Positions 1 to 7,920 of a DNA stretch of 35,829 nucleotides are shown in pieces (the stretch's first letter is position 1; each line of letters begins with the position of its first letter). This DNA is from Thalassobacterium sedimentorum. Its GTDB lineage: Bacteria; Verrucomicrobiota; Verrucomicrobiia; Opitutales; Coraliomargaritaceae. The notes beneath the pieces were generated by a model that saw only the letters and a list, made by a program, of their open reading frames with translations, made no database searches and was not told the origin of the DNA. The stretch covers positions 1 through 35,829 of the forward strand of contig NZ_JARXIC010000033.1 in the NCBI RefSeq assembly GCF_031127905.1, in the 5' to 3' direction. The translations under genes were made by a program, and so were the position numbers.

Positions 1-2348
1 TTGGCGGCGACGCCAGAGAGCGGCTGCTTGGTCCATGTCGCCCCGTCGACAGAGCGTAGTATGGTGCCATTGGCGCCGACTGCGACGACATGCGTCTCAT
101 TGGCTGCAATGCCGAGCAGGTTGAGAGCGGTGCCTGATGAACGATCCAACCATGTGTTGAGTGGATCACTGACTGTAATCGTCTGGATTATCGTGGTGGT
201 GCCGCCCTTCATATCACTGACGGTCAATGTGATTGGATAACTGCCGCCGATGCCCCAGCTATGGGTAATGGAGGCACTGCTCGCATGCATGCTGCCGTCG
301 CCTAAGTTCCAATGATAGGCGAGGGCGTCATTGTTGGCGTCGATCACTTGCGCACTCAATTGGACGTTTTCCCGGGCGATGGCGGTACTTGGCACTATTA
401 GCGTTCCGCTGGGAGCTACATTTGTAGAAAATGTCCCTAAATTCACCACGATATCTAAGTACTGCTGGGGACTCGATCCACCCTTCGAAATGGGGGTAAT
501 GTGAACATTGGAGACGGTGTCGGAATAGGTCCTGCCGATTGCGATTCCAGCATCAATTTTACCCTGTTCAGAGCCAGGAGTCGTGTCGATCAGCCAGCAT
601 TGGTTCAACTCAGGCAGGCCGTCTGCTTTTTCCCATAGGAGATAAGCGCTGTTTTGTAAGACAGTCGTTTCCTTTTGTTCATGGCGGTAGCCTAACCAGT
701 AGTAATCGTTACTTGCACTTTTTCGAATGCGTAGTGCCTGCAGGCCAGCTGCATCTTCATGATCAAATTGATAAATACGATAGGTGCCGTTGTTCGCTGC
801 TGTTTCGATGGCACTCCACTGGCTTTCAGTAATCCATCCGAGCTGTTCTTTGGCAGCCATATGGAAATGATTATCCAGCAGGTAGCTTCTGTTGGGCGAG
901 CCCATCGTGTCGTAGATGTCACCATACTCTTCGCTGGATCCGGTGGGGTCCACCGGATCCAGTGAATTTGGATTCGCACTCGAATGGTCCCAGTAGTTGG
1001 CGTGGTGCAGGCCATAATTGTGTCCCAGTTCGTGAGTGAAGACATGGTCATCATCGTATCCAGATAATTCAATCCATACAGCTTGGCCTCCCACGTCTGC
1101 GAGTCCAACCAAGTCCAATTGAGTGCCTGCAATGGCGATACAAACAGAGTCATATTCCGAGAACGGGTTGGCATGACCTAAAGCCATGTATTGCGCGACG
1201 ATTTCATCGTGGAGCGTATTGTAATTATTCTCATAATAACTACTGTTGTATTGGGCGCGGATGACATTGTTTGTGACGGAGCCATCCAGACTCATTTTAT
1301 TGTAGGAATACGCGCGCAATGCATGATCGACCTCTTCATCGAGCATGCTTTCGATGTCCACCGCGTTAAAGGATTGATTCGGGTAATCTGGGAAATCTGT
1401 AAGGATGACTAAGACCGTTTTCGCACCCGTTGTGGCTTGTAGTGCCGCACTGCTCACTTGCCTCTGAAATGCTTCGATGGGAAAGCCTTCTGAGGAGACA
1501 GTGCGCATTATCCAAGCGCTACCATTATTGATCCCGGCTTTCGCATCGGCCTCGCTGAGTACTTGTTCCAATATATGAACTGAGTCGGTATCTTGAAAGT
1601 GGAAGACTCGGCCTCCTGCAACGGTTATAGTTGGTCTGCCTGTGATTGCTTCCCCCGTTAGATAGCAGCGCGTTTTGTCTTGTTGTCCGCTTGGCCAATT
1701 TTTAGTGAGCCAATCAGCTTCGCTGCCAGTGACGATTTGAAACACATTTGCACGCGCTACAGCTTTACCGTTTAGCCGAATTCCCTGAACTGGAAGCTTT
1801 CGTTTACTCAAAGCAACGCGATGTGCCGTCGGCATATAAAGCCTGAATGCATCTCCTGTGGACGATTTCATGTGGTAATGCAGCGGGTGATCGCTTGCGC
1901 CACAGTCGATCACAACACTAATGTCTGAGACTTCCGAAAAGGGTTCTTCCACTCGCGCTTGAATCGCTTCAGGTAGCTGAACATAATCATAGTAGGAGAG
2001 AGCACGTTCCAAGGCAGTGTCTGGATCACTTAGGATCAGTTGCTCCATCTCCAGTCTATGTTGCTCGGCTAAGGCGATCCCATGTATTAGAAATTGCGGA
2101 TCGGAGGACTGATGGCCCAACTGGCGCCATGCCTCGAGCCATTGTTGGAAGTCCTCAGTTTTGTTGTGGACAAGTTTCTTTGGGCTTAGAAGTGAAGGTG
2201 TCGAGACGACTTGTTCCTGTTTATAGTCGTTTGCTGACGTCTCATTCTGTAGCTCGCTTGGTGGATTCGAATACCAAACGAGTTGTATTAAAAGGAATAG
2301 TAGTAGACCGAAGACTGTATAATTGGCTGTGCTATCGCGTCGTTTCAT
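1..2348 (-). CDS. Secreted M11-type (gametolysin-like) metalloprotease with PKD domain, 3' end cut by window edge
   Basis: The frame is open from an ATG at 2348 to the window edge (782 codons seen, no stop). Residues 1-30 have a basic start and a hydrophobic stretch (FGLLLFLLIQLVW), which suggests a signal peptide or anchor. The metzincin zinc motif HELGHNYGLHH lies at residues 439-449 (ligands H439, H443, H449; catalytic E440). A Met-turn, YDTMG, has its Met at 482. Residues near 650-720 look like a PKD domain (HWNLGDG, ending LTVSD). The last residues (VAVGANGTILRSVDGATW) resemble the start of sialidase/YCF48-like propeller repeats, so the full protein is longer. The M11 assignment rests on the extended zinc motif plus Met-turn; another metzincin family is possible. 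It probably degrades extracellular protein. No strong Shine-Dalgarno precedes the ATG. Confidence 0.85.
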   Translation of the reverse strand, partial: MKRRDSTANYTVFGLLLFLLIQLVWYSNPPSELQNETSANDYKQEQVVSTPSLLSPKKLVHNKTEDFQQWLEAWRQLGHQSSDPQFLIHGIALAEQHRLEMEQLILSDPDTALERALSYYDYVQLPEAIQARVEEPFSEVSDISVVIDCGASDHPLHYHMKSSTGDAFRLYMPTAHRVALSKRKLPVQGIRLNGKAVARANVFQIVTGSEADWLTKNWPSGQQDKTRCYLTGEAITGRPTITVAGGRVFHFQDTDSVHILEQVLSEADAKAGINNGSAWIMRTVSSEGFPIEAFQRQVSSAALQATTGAKTVLVILTDFPDYPNQSFNAVDIESMLDEEVDHALRAYSYNKMSLDGSVTNNVIRAQYNSSYYENNYNTLHDEIVAQYMALGHANPFSEYDSVCIAIAGTQLDLVGLADVGGQAVWIELSGYDDDHVFTHELGHNYGLHHANYWDHSSANPNSLDPVDPTGSSEEYGDIYDTMGSPNRSYLLDNHFHMAAKEQLGWITESQWSAIETAANNGTYRIYQFDHEDAAGLQALRIRKSASNDYYWLGYRHEQKETTVLQNSAYLLWEKADGLPELNQCWLIDTTPGSEQGKIDAGIAIGRTYSDTVSNVHITPISKGGSSPQQYLDIVVNLGTFSTNVAPSGTLIVPSTAIARENVQLSAQVIDANNDALAYHWNLGDGSMHASSASITHSWGIGGSYPITLTVSDMKGGTTTIIQTITVSDPLNTWLDRSSGTALNLLGIAANETHVVAVGANGTILRSVDGATWTKQPLSGVAA

Positions 2349-2511
2349 TGTGAGTTACGAAATATGGCTAAAATGACATGTTTAACCAGTTACTATTCAT
2401 TGTAATGGTTTTAATCCGAGCGCATCATGCCCCAGTTAAATTATATATTTGTTTATTGTGTCGTGGCCTCTGCGTAAGAAATAGGATGAGAGGCTGGTTC
2501 GGCATGTAGAA

Positions 2512-2817
2512 CTATTTTTCAGTTTGGCAGGACCAGCATTCTGATAGGTATCCATCGACCATGCTTTCACATTGTGGGCATTTCCATTCGGGGAGTTCTT
2601 TCGGGGCTTGGTGTAAATACTCTTCGATGATTTGCTTGGCTTCTTCAGCCTGAGTATCCTCCAGCACATGAATGCTTGGATATAAGCTAGGGATTGGGAT
2701 TTCAGTAATATTGCCTCCAGTCCAATTTTTGAGCAGTGTTGCAATGCCTGATTCTTTGAGAATGCCGTTGAGTAGCCCGACCGTTGAGCTGTCGTGATGT
2801 CTGAATACTTCTTGCAT
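2512..2817 (-). CDS. DUF2007 domain protein with C-terminal zinc ribbon
   Basis: This 101-residue protein fits the DUF2007 fold, called 'putative signal transducing protein'. An N-terminal segment resembles 'Lxxxgixxxlxn' (LLNGILKESGIATLLKN, residues 15-31). A central IHVLEDTQAEEAKQIIEEY (49-67) matches the typical 'V.V...da..A..ii' end of the family. The C-terminus carries a four-cysteine zinc ribbon: C80-x2-C83 and C94-x2-C97. Its biochemical role is unknown; such proteins are common in Verrucomicrobiota and Bacteroidota. It lies between the protease and the far end of the CRISPR array and shows no operon link to either. The overlapping frame at 2436-2744 is a shadow. Confidence 0.75.
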   Translation of the reverse strand: MQEVFRHHDSSTVGLLNGILKESGIATLLKNWTGGNITEIPIPSLYPSIHVLEDTQAEEAKQIIEEYLHQAPKELPEWKCPQCESMVDGYLSECWSCQTEK

Positions 2818-3110
2818 AAGATTTGAGGTGTACGTTCAGGACTAATTGTGTGGGGACTATCTTTAAGTAAGTTGTGGTGGATGCAATATAAAGATCAGCC
2901 GATGGGGCCGTGTATTGAGAGTGTTATTGCAGATGTGGATCAATGAGTTTTCAGTGCTTTTAGATTATTTTCAATGAGTCAGGGTTTTGGGCAGTGATAT
3001 CCGTACTATATGCAAGAGCCATGTCGAAACTTAGTTCTACTTAAGGTCGAATGGTTGAAAATGATCTGGGGAGCTTAGATAATTGATTGCGAGTGAATAC
3101 TCATTGCGGA
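2818..3110. other. Intergenic region without recognisable gene
   Basis: About 290 AT-rich bases lie between the DUF2007 gene and the distal end of the CRISPR array. I see no open frame with recognisable protein content, no terminator with a T-run and no tRNA. A short frame at 2881-2946 has no support. The upstream signals of the DUF2007 gene must lie at its left end. Confidence 0.5.
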
Positions 3111-3162
3111 GTTCCAACTGTAGTCGCGTCCCGAAGGACGCGGAAACGTGGATACAGTTGGA
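3111..3162 (-). repeat. Diverged terminal CRISPR repeat with overlapping nested inverted repeat
   Basis: Positions 3111-3147 align with the canonical repeat but with many substitutions. They are separated from the first canonical repeat by 38 nt, exactly a spacer length. The central hairpin is kept by compensating changes: the canonical minus-strand arms CGCGCTC/GAGCGCG become CGCGTCC/GGACGCG around the same TTCG loop. In addition, TCCAACTGTA (3113-3122) is the perfect reverse complement of TACAGTTGGA (3153-3162), which lies inside the terminal spacer. This makes a nested hairpin. A decayed leader-distal repeat is normal for CRISPR arrays; the extra 10-bp inverted repeat is not. Confidence 0.8.
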
Positions 3163-3185
3163 TTGTCACCGCAATGCAGGCGCTG

Positions 3186-4602
3186 CTTCAATGGAGCCGC
3201 GCTCCGAAGAGCGCGGAAATGGCGAATGCTTGGATGCTTTCGAGGGCCTCTTTTTTACTTCAATGGAGCCGCGCTCCGAAGAGCGCGGAAATGCACGGCA
3301 AGTTTGCCGGATTCGAGCTCAACGCCAGCCTTCAATGGAGCCGCGCTCCGAAGAGCGCGGAAATGGGCTGGGATGCGATCTGTTTGCTACCGGCCACGGC
3401 CCTTCAATGGAGCCGCGCTCCGAAGAGCGCGGAAATGCGTTGTGCGGGCGCGGATCGAATACGGGGCATAATTCCTTCAATGGAGCCGCGCTCCGAAGAG
3501 CGCGGAAATACATGGATACGGCGCTGGCCAGTCGCGGCTTGCGTGCCTTCAATGGAGCCGCGCTCCGAAGAGCGCGGAAATGGAGCTTTTCGACATCTGC
3601 CTCAACCGCTGGAAAATCCCCTTCAATGGAGCCGCGCTCCGAAGAGCGCGGAAATAGCAACAAGCAACGTCCTGGAGTGACTTGGTAACAGCCCTTCAAT
3701 GGAGCCGCGCTCCGAAGAGCGCGGAAATCGGTCAGGAAGTTCGTGGCCCAGTTCCGAACATATTGCACCTTCAATGGAGCCGCGCTCCGAAGAGCGCGGA
3801 AATGGTGCAAAAGGCTTCAAACTCCTCAAAGGTGAGCAAGCCTTCAATGGAGCCGCGCTCCGAAGAGCGCGGAAATCTTCCGTCATGGTGTGAAAACTGT
3901 CGGCGGTGACATCCTTCAATGGAGCCGCGCTCCGAAGAGCGCGGAAATGTCTTGCGCGTGAGATTAAAGCGGGTCGAAGTCTCAACCTTCAATGGAGCCG
4001 CGCTCCGAAGAGCGCGGAAATGACTCTTATTCGGGGGATGAGATTCGGGCGATGCTGCCTTCAATGGAGCCGCGCTCCGAAGAGCGCGGAAATAAGATTT
4101 CAGTTTATAACTGGGTTCTCTGTTTGCTCAGCCTTCAATGGAGCCGCGCTCCGAAGAGCGCGGAAATATGGCGCTTGCTCCCCTGCTATGTCATACCGAA
4201 GGACCTTCAATGGAGCCGCGCTCCGAAGAGCGCGGAAATACACGTGACAAACGGACAGCTTAGACATGGCAACTGACCTTCAATGGAGCCGCGCTCCGAA
4301 GAGCGCGGAAATACTCGGGCTTAGCGACGAACTGCTTCCAGACGTCAGCCCTTCAATGGAGCCGCGCTCCGAAGAGCGCGGAAATGCCGCTCACGGATGA
4401 GCAGCGCGACCTGCTCAATAATCCTTCAATGGAGCCGCGCTCCGAAGAGCGCGGAAATAACCAAGCGAGCCCAACAGGTCGACCATGAGTGATTTCCTTC
4501 AATGGAGCCGCGCTCCGAAGAGCGCGGAAATGCTGAATGATGTGTTGTTAGTTGTTACCATGCCCCCCTTCAATGGAGCCGCGCTCCGAAGAGCGCGGAA
4601 AT
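3186..4602 (-). CRISPR. CRISPR array, 20 identical 35-nt repeats, 19 spacers of 36-40 nt
   Basis: Repeats start at 3186, 3258, 3330, 3402, 3475, 3547, 3621, 3694, 3769, 3842, 3914, 3987, 4059, 4133, 4205, 4278, 4351, 4424, 4497 and 4568. Each is 35 nt and begins CTTCAATGGA on the plus strand. I saw no variation between copies. A twentieth spacer (3148-3185) lies before the diverged repeat. Transcription is inferred to be on the minus strand, from the cas2-proximal leader. On that strand the repeat starts ATTTCC, forms an 8-bp stem (CCGCGCTC/GAGCGCGG) capped by TTCG, and ends CATTGAAG, like the 5' handles of type I crRNAs. The decayed repeat is at the opposite end, as expected. All long open frames across the array are artefacts of the repeat. 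Confidence 0.98.
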
Positions 4603-4821
4603 AGCAACTTCTCTTGTCGCTTGATTGACAATGCCTTGGAGCTTGTCAATCGAGCAGTGTCGCCAGTTGCTAAAAATGATGTGTGTTATCATCTGTTTTT
4701 TTTGAAATAACTTCCGTAAGCCTCTGGTATTCAATCGATGCGAGCTCTCCCATGCTTTTTTACAGCACTTGACCGCTCGCATTGAAATTAAACTGTCAAT
4801 GAACGGGTCACTAAATGAAGA
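4603..4821 (-). promoter_or_regulatory. CRISPR leader with nested inverted repeats next to the first repeat
   Basis: About 220 bases lie between the newest repeat (ending 4602) and the cas2 stop. Two nested perfect inverted repeats sit next to the array. The outer pair is TAGCAACT (4602-4609, sharing the last repeat base) with AGTTGCTA (4665-4672). The inner pair is GATTGACAA (4623-4631) with TTGTCAATC (4643-4651), with an 11-nt loop. On the minus strand this structure ends at the leader-repeat junction where Cas1-Cas2 inserts spacers. A TTGACA lies on the minus strand at 4799-4794, but I could not pair it with a convincing -10 box. Leader identity follows from position and from the decayed repeat at the other end. 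Confidence 0.7.
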
Positions 4822-5112
4822 TTATACCACAAAGCAGGGCGCGTCCATCTTGGAATACTGTAATCCGATCGAACTTACGGTGCGTTCTCCGCGTGCATGG
4901 GAGACGCCGAGGTCGACGAATAGTACCTGATCTTCGTCGTGGTGGATCACTTCCTTCAGTTTTGTTTCAAACTGAACTTTCTCTGTTTCGGTTAGATCGC
5001 ATTCGAATACGGAAAGCTGCAAATGGATGCCGTATCCTTTGCAAATTTTGAACACTTTCCGTAGTCGCTTGGGATCGCAAATGTCGTAGGTGACAAAAAA
5101 GTTTCTTCTCAT
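4822..5112 (-). CDS. cas2: Cas2, CRISPR spacer-acquisition protein
   Basis: This 96-residue protein has the Cas2 start, RNFFVTYDICDPKRLRKVFK, with the conserved aspartate in the first strand (YD, residue 10). It continues with the usual second strand, QLSVFECDL. Cas2 forms the dimeric core of the Cas1-Cas2 integrase that inserts spacers at the leader end of the array. Length is normal for the family (80-110). It is 34 nt downstream of cas4-cas1 on the same strand and about 220 nt from the array. It is almost certainly cotranscribed with cas4-cas1. Confidence 0.96.
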   Translation of the reverse strand: MRRNFFVTYDICDPKRLRKVFKICKGYGIHLQLSVFECDLTETEKVQFETKLKEVIHHDEDQVLFVDLGVSHARGERTVSSIGLQYSKMDAPCFVV

Positions 5113-5146
5113 AGTCTTGAGCGTTTATTTTGTGGGCGTTTTAAAG

Positions 5147-7063
5147 TTAGCGAATAGTGAAGGGCATGTATTGCTCAATTTCACCAGTCAGCACGCGAGC
5201 TAGTAGGCGAAATTGTAACTCCATCGCTCGCCGATAGCTGACCTGATATCCAAACACTGGGTGGGTGATTGCGCTATTGACTCGTTTTTCGTAGGCCATG
5301 AAGAATGTTTTACGACCTCGCTGCGTTAGTGTGACAGCCTCTCCGGCTCGATAAAAATCATTCTCTTGTAACATGCCATTGTTGATCAAAGTTAGCACCA
5401 CGGATTCCGCTACGATGGGACGAAATTCTTCCATCAAATCCAAGGCGAGTGCAGGGCGACCGAATCGAGGTTGGTGGTAGAATCCCACGTAGGGATCAAA
5501 TCCGGCAGAGTAGGCCGCTAGATTTGCATCCTTAGCCAATAAACTGTAAGCGAGTGAAAGCAGAGCGTTGACTGGATCGCGGGGTGGTCGTCGGTTGCGT
5601 CCATTGAAATCGAAAGGAAACTGGGCCTGTTGACCGTCATTTTGTTCGGCTTTTCGTGGTGATTCTCCGCGATGTTTAATCATGCCGTTAAATTCGCTAA
5701 AGTAGGCGCGAGCTGCGGCTCCTTCAATTCCGAGCAAGTTGGGGATGGAGTGCGCGGTAAGGGCGGCTTGTGCGGCCCATTTCATGTGTCGAAGAGTTTG
5801 TTTGGGGGCGTCGAGATGGTTGCGCATTAGCAGGGTGCGCTGATTACGAATTTTTCCATGCACAAAAAGACGCGCGTGGTTAATTGCAAGTTCGGGGTCG
5901 GCGGCATGGCGGAACTGCTCAATTCGAGTGAAAACATTTTTCAGACTATGCCCACGGGTCATGCCATAAAACCAGCCGCCCATCGAAAAGTAAGTGATCG
6001 GAATGTCGGTTTCACATAGTGCTTGAATCACTCCAGTTGATACTTGGACGGGGCCGAACACGGCAAGGTGGTGGAGGTCTTTAATTAAGAATTCTGCCGT
6101 TACTTTGCTTTTGCCATTCCTATCCTTTTTTTCTTTGGCCTGAATGACCTCGTCCTTTTTTCCGACAAACATTCCGGGCGTGTGGAGATATAATGTTCGA
6201 GTGTCTTCGCCAGGAGCAATGAGGCGCCGCACGTCTTGTCCTGGTTTGATCGCAGGTAGTTTGATTTCTGGGATATTGCCAAACGGTCCCTCGTTGATCC
6301 GATCGTCGATCTCGGGGAAGTCCATGCACAGATCCATTTGTGTGGACTCTGGAAGCTTGTCCGGCTTGGTAAATTCCGAAAGTAAGCGTGTCTCGTCGGG
6401 CAAACAAAACCCGACCAATGAGCAGCGCGGGCATTTAGGGGAGTCGTCGAGTGGGGCTGGTATGGGACCTTGGGCACAGCTTCGTGCGGCAGCGATTTGT
6501 TCGGTAATCCATGCTTCGGTCGCGGCATCCATATCAAAGCGCACTCGTTGACGCGTCTCTCGGTAGAAGACGATACCGGCATCGCATTCATAGCCATTTT
6601 CGCGTAGCAGCAGAATCTGCACGCCTAGTTGTATTTTATCGGCGGGCCAGAGTTCGTTACCCTCGTCGCCCTCGCGGGGGCGCCCACGCTTGTATTCGAC
6701 TGGTTGATACAGTATCTTTCCAGTGGCTAGGTCAGTCGAGCCTTCGACAAGGTCAAGCTTGGCATTGACCCGTAGTGTGTCAGAATACAGTGCGACGGAG
6801 TGGGCATGAATCGTTTCGTTGACCTCCGAGACTTCGTTTATTTTGGGCTCGGCTTCCTTTTTTTTTCGTTTTTTGACTGAGGGTAGATTGCTTTTTCCCG
6901 CATCCACTCGTTTATGTTGGGCTGCGCCCTCCAGTGTGTCCGCACTGTGGACAAATACCTTTTCGACGAATTCGTAGTAGAATAGTCGCGGACAATAGAC
7001 GAACTCGTTTAACATGCGAGCTGGCAGGAGAGTTGGTTCCTTCGAGTTGTCTGGATCGGCCAT
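5147..7063 (-). CDS. cas4-cas1: Cas4-Cas1 fusion, CRISPR spacer-acquisition nuclease/integrase
   Basis: This 638-residue protein joins Cas4 (about 1-225) to Cas1 (about 270-638). The Cas4 part has the four cluster cysteines C24, C211, C214 and C220, the RecB-nuclease motif EYK (123-125), and a QxxxQ-like segment (DKIQLGVQ, 142-149). The Cas1 part shows the metal-binding residues expected of the family: E447 in GIEGAAARAYF, H530 in GFYHQPRFGRP, and acidic residues in DLMEEFRP (542-549). Cas4 trims prespacers and selects the PAM; Cas1 integrates them. A Cas4-Cas1 fusion is characteristic of subtype I-G (I-U) and some I-B/V loci. A lysine-rich linker (KKRKKKEAEPK, 64-74) is inserted in the Cas4 domain. 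The effector genes lie upstream on the same strand, separated by two small genes. Confidence 0.96.
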   Translation of the reverse strand: MADPDNSKEPTLLPARMLNEFVYCPRLFYYEFVEKVFVHSADTLEGAAQHKRVDAGKSNLPSVKKRKKKEAEPKINEVSEVNETIHAHSVALYSDTLRVNAKLDLVEGSTDLATGKILYQPVEYKRGRPREGDEGNELWPADKIQLGVQILLLRENGYECDAGIVFYRETRQRVRFDMDAATEAWITEQIAAARSCAQGPIPAPLDDSPKCPRCSLVGFCLPDETRLLSEFTKPDKLPESTQMDLCMDFPEIDDRINEGPFGNIPEIKLPAIKPGQDVRRLIAPGEDTRTLYLHTPGMFVGKKDEVIQAKEKKDRNGKSKVTAEFLIKDLHHLAVFGPVQVSTGVIQALCETDIPITYFSMGGWFYGMTRGHSLKNVFTRIEQFRHAADPELAINHARLFVHGKIRNQRTLLMRNHLDAPKQTLRHMKWAAQAALTAHSIPNLLGIEGAAARAYFSEFNGMIKHRGESPRKAEQNDGQQAQFPFDFNGRNRRPPRDPVNALLSLAYSLLAKDANLAAYSAGFDPYVGFYHQPRFGRPALALDLMEEFRPIVAESVVLTLINNGMLQENDFYRAGEAVTLTQRGRKTFFMAYEKRVNSAITHPVFGYQVSYRRAMELQFRLLARVLTGEIEQYMPFTIR

Positions 7064-7177
7064 AACTGTGTGGGAGGTTTAAGTTTTTTACTGAGATTAA
7101 AGGCTCATAGATGTAACTTTATGCTCGAATGTTCACCTGATTTGTGAAATTCTGCTGTGGTAGAGAGGGATGAAATT

Positions 7178-7735
7178 ATGGGGCTTTTTGATACAGTACG
7201 TTTTGATCAACCACTTCGGGTGCCGGGTTGGGAGCACCCTGTTATTGATATGCAGACTAAGCATTTCGGTAATAGCATGCAGACCTACACTATTGGGTCG
7301 ATTTTGTCCGAATCGCCAGTGCTGATTGGTGTTGTTGAAGATTCGTTGTGGTGTGCGCCAGAGCAAGCCGGTGATCCCGGGCAAACGCATCCAGTTTACT
7401 TCGTGATATGGCATCGCATTTTGGCAGGCGTCTATCTGGATGCCGCACAAGCGGAGGAGCGATTGCGTACGGTTGATCGCTTTGATCTGATCGCGTGGCT
7501 CGATAGAGCTCAGACAAAAAGTCAACGTTGGGAGTCCCGTTTTCATCGTTTGAGTGCTGACATCAGAGCTTTACATTGGCACCAAACAGAAGGTGAGCCT
7601 GCAACAGAGCGTGAAGCTTCGTTACGGAGATTGAGATACAGCTTAGCTGATGACATACTTCAAGCCGACGATCCGCTGGGCGTAATTCTAAAAATGCATG
7701 AAGCAGATCAGGACGAGTCGGTTGATTTGGCATAG
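7178..7735 (+). CDS. Uncharacterised MGLFDT-type protein inserted between cas modules
   Basis: The chosen start is the ATG at 7178 (protein begins MGLFDTVRF), preceded by GAGAGGG at a good distance. An in-frame GTG at 7157 would add seven residues. The protein is about 185 residues, soluble, without signal or membrane segments. The N-terminus 'MG(L/M)FDT' followed by a 'QTK' element (MQTKHFG) is a signature I recall from uncharacterised bacterial and phage proteins. No catalytic motif is evident, and the C-terminal half is helical and charged. It is on the strand opposite to all cas genes and lies between the effector operon and cas4-cas1. It is therefore either a passenger inserted into the locus or an accessory/regulatory factor. 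I do not assign a function. Confidence 0.75.
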   Translation: MGLFDTVRFDQPLRVPGWEHPVIDMQTKHFGNSMQTYTIGSILSESPVLIGVVEDSLWCAPEQAGDPGQTHPVYFVIWHRILAGVYLDAAQAEERLRTVDRFDLIAWLDRAQTKSQRWESRFHRLSADIRALHWHQTEGEPATEREASLRRLRYSLADDILQADDPLGVILKMHEADQDESVDLA

Positions 7736-7836
7736 GGCGAGGAGTATATTGAGATTTGTTCAGGTGAGAATTGCTTTGGAGACGTAGCGTGCAGATTCAT
7801 CAAACGTTCAGTTTTAACTGAGTCATCGTGGTTCTG

Positions 7837-7920
7837 TTAGAATGGTAAATCCTCATTTGCTGTGGTGCTGGCATCGCGGTCCGAGGGCAAGGGCCGCTCC
7901 ATCTCTTCCCAAAGCCCGTT
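7837..7920 (-). other. In-frame continuation of the small basic protein beyond its TAA
   Basis: Reading on from the TAA at 7923-7921 in the same frame gives 27 sense codons (beginning NGLWEEMERPLPSDRD, ending ANEDLPF) and a second TAA at 7839-7837. The join would read DPIWLH-stop-NGLWEEM. A single C-to-T change from CAA (Gln) to TAA would explain this. It may be a recent nonsense mutation, a sequencing error or a site of readthrough. The continuation looks protein-like (acidic, Trp-containing), but 27 codons is too short for the open frame alone to be proof. Confidence 0.45.

Noticed and set aside
692-1174. 160-codon minus-strand frame inside the protease gene
   Set aside because: The neighbouring minus-strand frame encodes the metzincin zinc motif and is open over the whole region.
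2830-2946. Short plus-strand frame with a Trp-rich start resembling a GYF_2 domain
   Set aside because: It has only about 20 codons from its ATG, no ribosome-binding site, and stops before any domain could form.
3111-3185. Possible CreA-type crRNA-like antitoxin made from the diverged repeat
   Set aside because: No toxin-like small gene or promoter match was found near it, and it is collinear with the array as an ordinary terminal repeat.
3083-4276. Long open frames across the CRISPR array with repeated peptides on both strands
   Set aside because: They are translations of the identical 35-nt repeat; peptide repetition follows the DNA repeat and frames shift with spacer length.
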